Shown here in pieces: positions 37,519 through 38,622 of a stretch of 38,622 nt of DNA; position 1 is the first letter of the stretch; the number at the start of each line of letters is the position of its first letter. The translations under genes were made by a program, and so were the position numbers. The stretch comes from an uncultured Prevotellaceae bacterium (GTDB lineage Bacteria; Bacteroidota; Bacteroidia; Bacteroidales; Bacteroidaceae). The stretch lies in NCBI GenBank assembly GCA_947166655.1, contig CAMVFC010000018.1:1-38622 (forward strand), read 5' to 3'. A model generated the notes under the pieces. It saw nothing but the letters and a program-made list of their open reading frames with translations, was not told where the DNA came from and did not search any database.

Positions 37519-38517
37519 ATGACAAGCTACAAAGAACTGGGTTTGGTTAATACCCGTGAAATGTTCAAGAAGGCTGTCGCTGGTGGCTATGCCATCCCCG
37601 CCTTCAACTTCAACACTATGGAGCAGATGCAGGCCATCGTGCAGGCTGCTGTCGAGACCAAGTCGCCCGTCATCATGCAGGTCAGCAAGGGTGCTCGCAA
37701 CTATGCCAACGGCACCATCCTCCGCTACATGGCTCAGGGAGCTGTGGAGTATGCCAAGGAACTCGGCTGTCCCAATCCTCAGATCGTCCTGCACCTCGAC
37801 CACGGTGACAGCTTCGAACTCTGCAAAGAGTGTATTGACAACGGCTTCTCCAGCGTGATGTTCGACGGCAGCGCTCTCCCCTACGAGGAGAACATCCGCA
37901 TCACGAAGCAGGTGGTAGAGTACGCCCACGCTCACGACGTTACCGTCGAGGCCGAACTCGGTGTGCTCGCCGGCGTTGAAGACGAGGTCGCTTCCGAAGT
38001 GAGCCACTACACCAAGCCCGAAGAGGTCATCGATTTCTCGACCCGCAGCGGTTGCGACAGCCTCGCTATCTCCATCGGCACCAGCCACGGCGCCTACAAG
38101 TTCACGCCCGAGCAGTGCACACGCGACCCGAAGACCGGTAAGCTCGTGCCTCCTCCCCTCGCCTTCGACATCCTGCACCAGATCGAGGAGAAGCTCCCCG
38201 GCTTCCCCATCGTGCTCCACGGCTCCAGCTCTGTACCCCAGGACGAGGTCGACACCATCAACAAGTATGGTGGCAAGTTGCCCGATGCCGTAGGTATCCC
38301 CGAGGAGCAGCTCCGCGAAGCCAGCAAGAGCGCTGTCTGCAAGATCAACATCGACTCCGACAGCCGTCTGGCCATGACCGCTGCCATCCGCAAGTACCTC
38401 GCTGAGAACCCCAGCCACTTCGATCCCCGTCAGTACCTGAAGCCCGCTCGCGAGAACATGAAGAAGATGTACATCCACAAGATTGTGGACGTCCTCGGCA
38501 GCAACGACAAGCTCTAA
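37519..38517 (+). CDS. fbaA: Class II fructose-bisphosphate aldolase
   Basis: YAIPAFNFNTMEQMQAIVQAA...QIVLHLDHGDSFELCKECIDNGFSSVMFDGSALPYEENI...VEAELGVLAGVEDEV...LVLHGSSSVP-type motif FPIVLHGSSSVP. Confidence 0.95.
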   Translation: MTSYKELGLVNTREMFKKAVAGGYAIPAFNFNTMEQMQAIVQAAVETKSPVIMQVSKGARNYANGTILRYMAQGAVEYAKELGCPNPQIVLHLDHGDSFELCKECIDNGFSSVMFDGSALPYEENIRITKQVVEYAHAHDVTVEAELGVLAGVEDEVASEVSHYTKPEEVIDFSTRSGCDSLAISIGTSHGAYKFTPEQCTRDPKTGKLVPPPLAFDILHQIEEKLPGFPIVLHGSSSVPQDEVDTINKYGGKLPDAVGIPEEQLREASKSAVCKINIDSDSRLAMTAAIRKYLAENPSHFDPRQYLKPARENMKKMYIHKIVDVLGSNDKL

Positions 38518-38622
38518 ACGCTGCTTGCGAAACAGCAGATTTTATAACAAAGAAGGGGGCACCGCGGTGGAGGGCACTGAAAAACCCCTCAAGATAGGAA
38601 GACTTCTTGATTATTAACAAAA

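Overview
Window of a Bacteroidetes (Prevotella-like) chromosome, judged from TTTG-N19/20-TAnnTTTG promoters, lipoprotein signal peptides, TonB receptors and Bacteroidales-type RF1. The left half is mostly minus-strand: a mosaic lipoprotein flanked by 164-bp-type repeats, a GH43 gene, a BspA-like LRR protein, a pyrF fragment, an outer-membrane protein, prfA, tRNA-Val, a RAYT-like transposase, purM, lemA, a TPM-domain gene, aroE, ubiE/menG, purC and phoH. The right half is mostly plus-strand and rich in secreted nucleic-acid functions: an OB-fold/DUF6359-like protein, two tandem endonuclease I genes, then truA, a DMT transporter, a DUF3256-like gene, rpmE2 (minus), a five-gene operon (TonB receptor, DUF5689-like lipoprotein, triple OB-fold protein, DNA/RNA non-specific endonuclease, EEP-family nuclease) and class II fbaA. 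Main observations: (1) the GH43 gene ends mid-domain and carries a copy of the 3' end of prfA; (2) pyrF is cut at about codon 122 and fused in frame to a BACON-like domain; (3) several palindromic or short repeats sit in frame inside CDSs (GH43, RAYT, purC 3' end); (4) the RAYT gene contains five copies of a palindromic element also found next to purC; (5) the rpmE2 leader has two hairpins with identical loops and compensatory stem changes; (6) there is a candidate extracellular nucleic-acid utilization system whose members share an apparently uncharacterised W-[TS]-G beta-rich domain. All family names are from reading the protein sequences; no database search was run.
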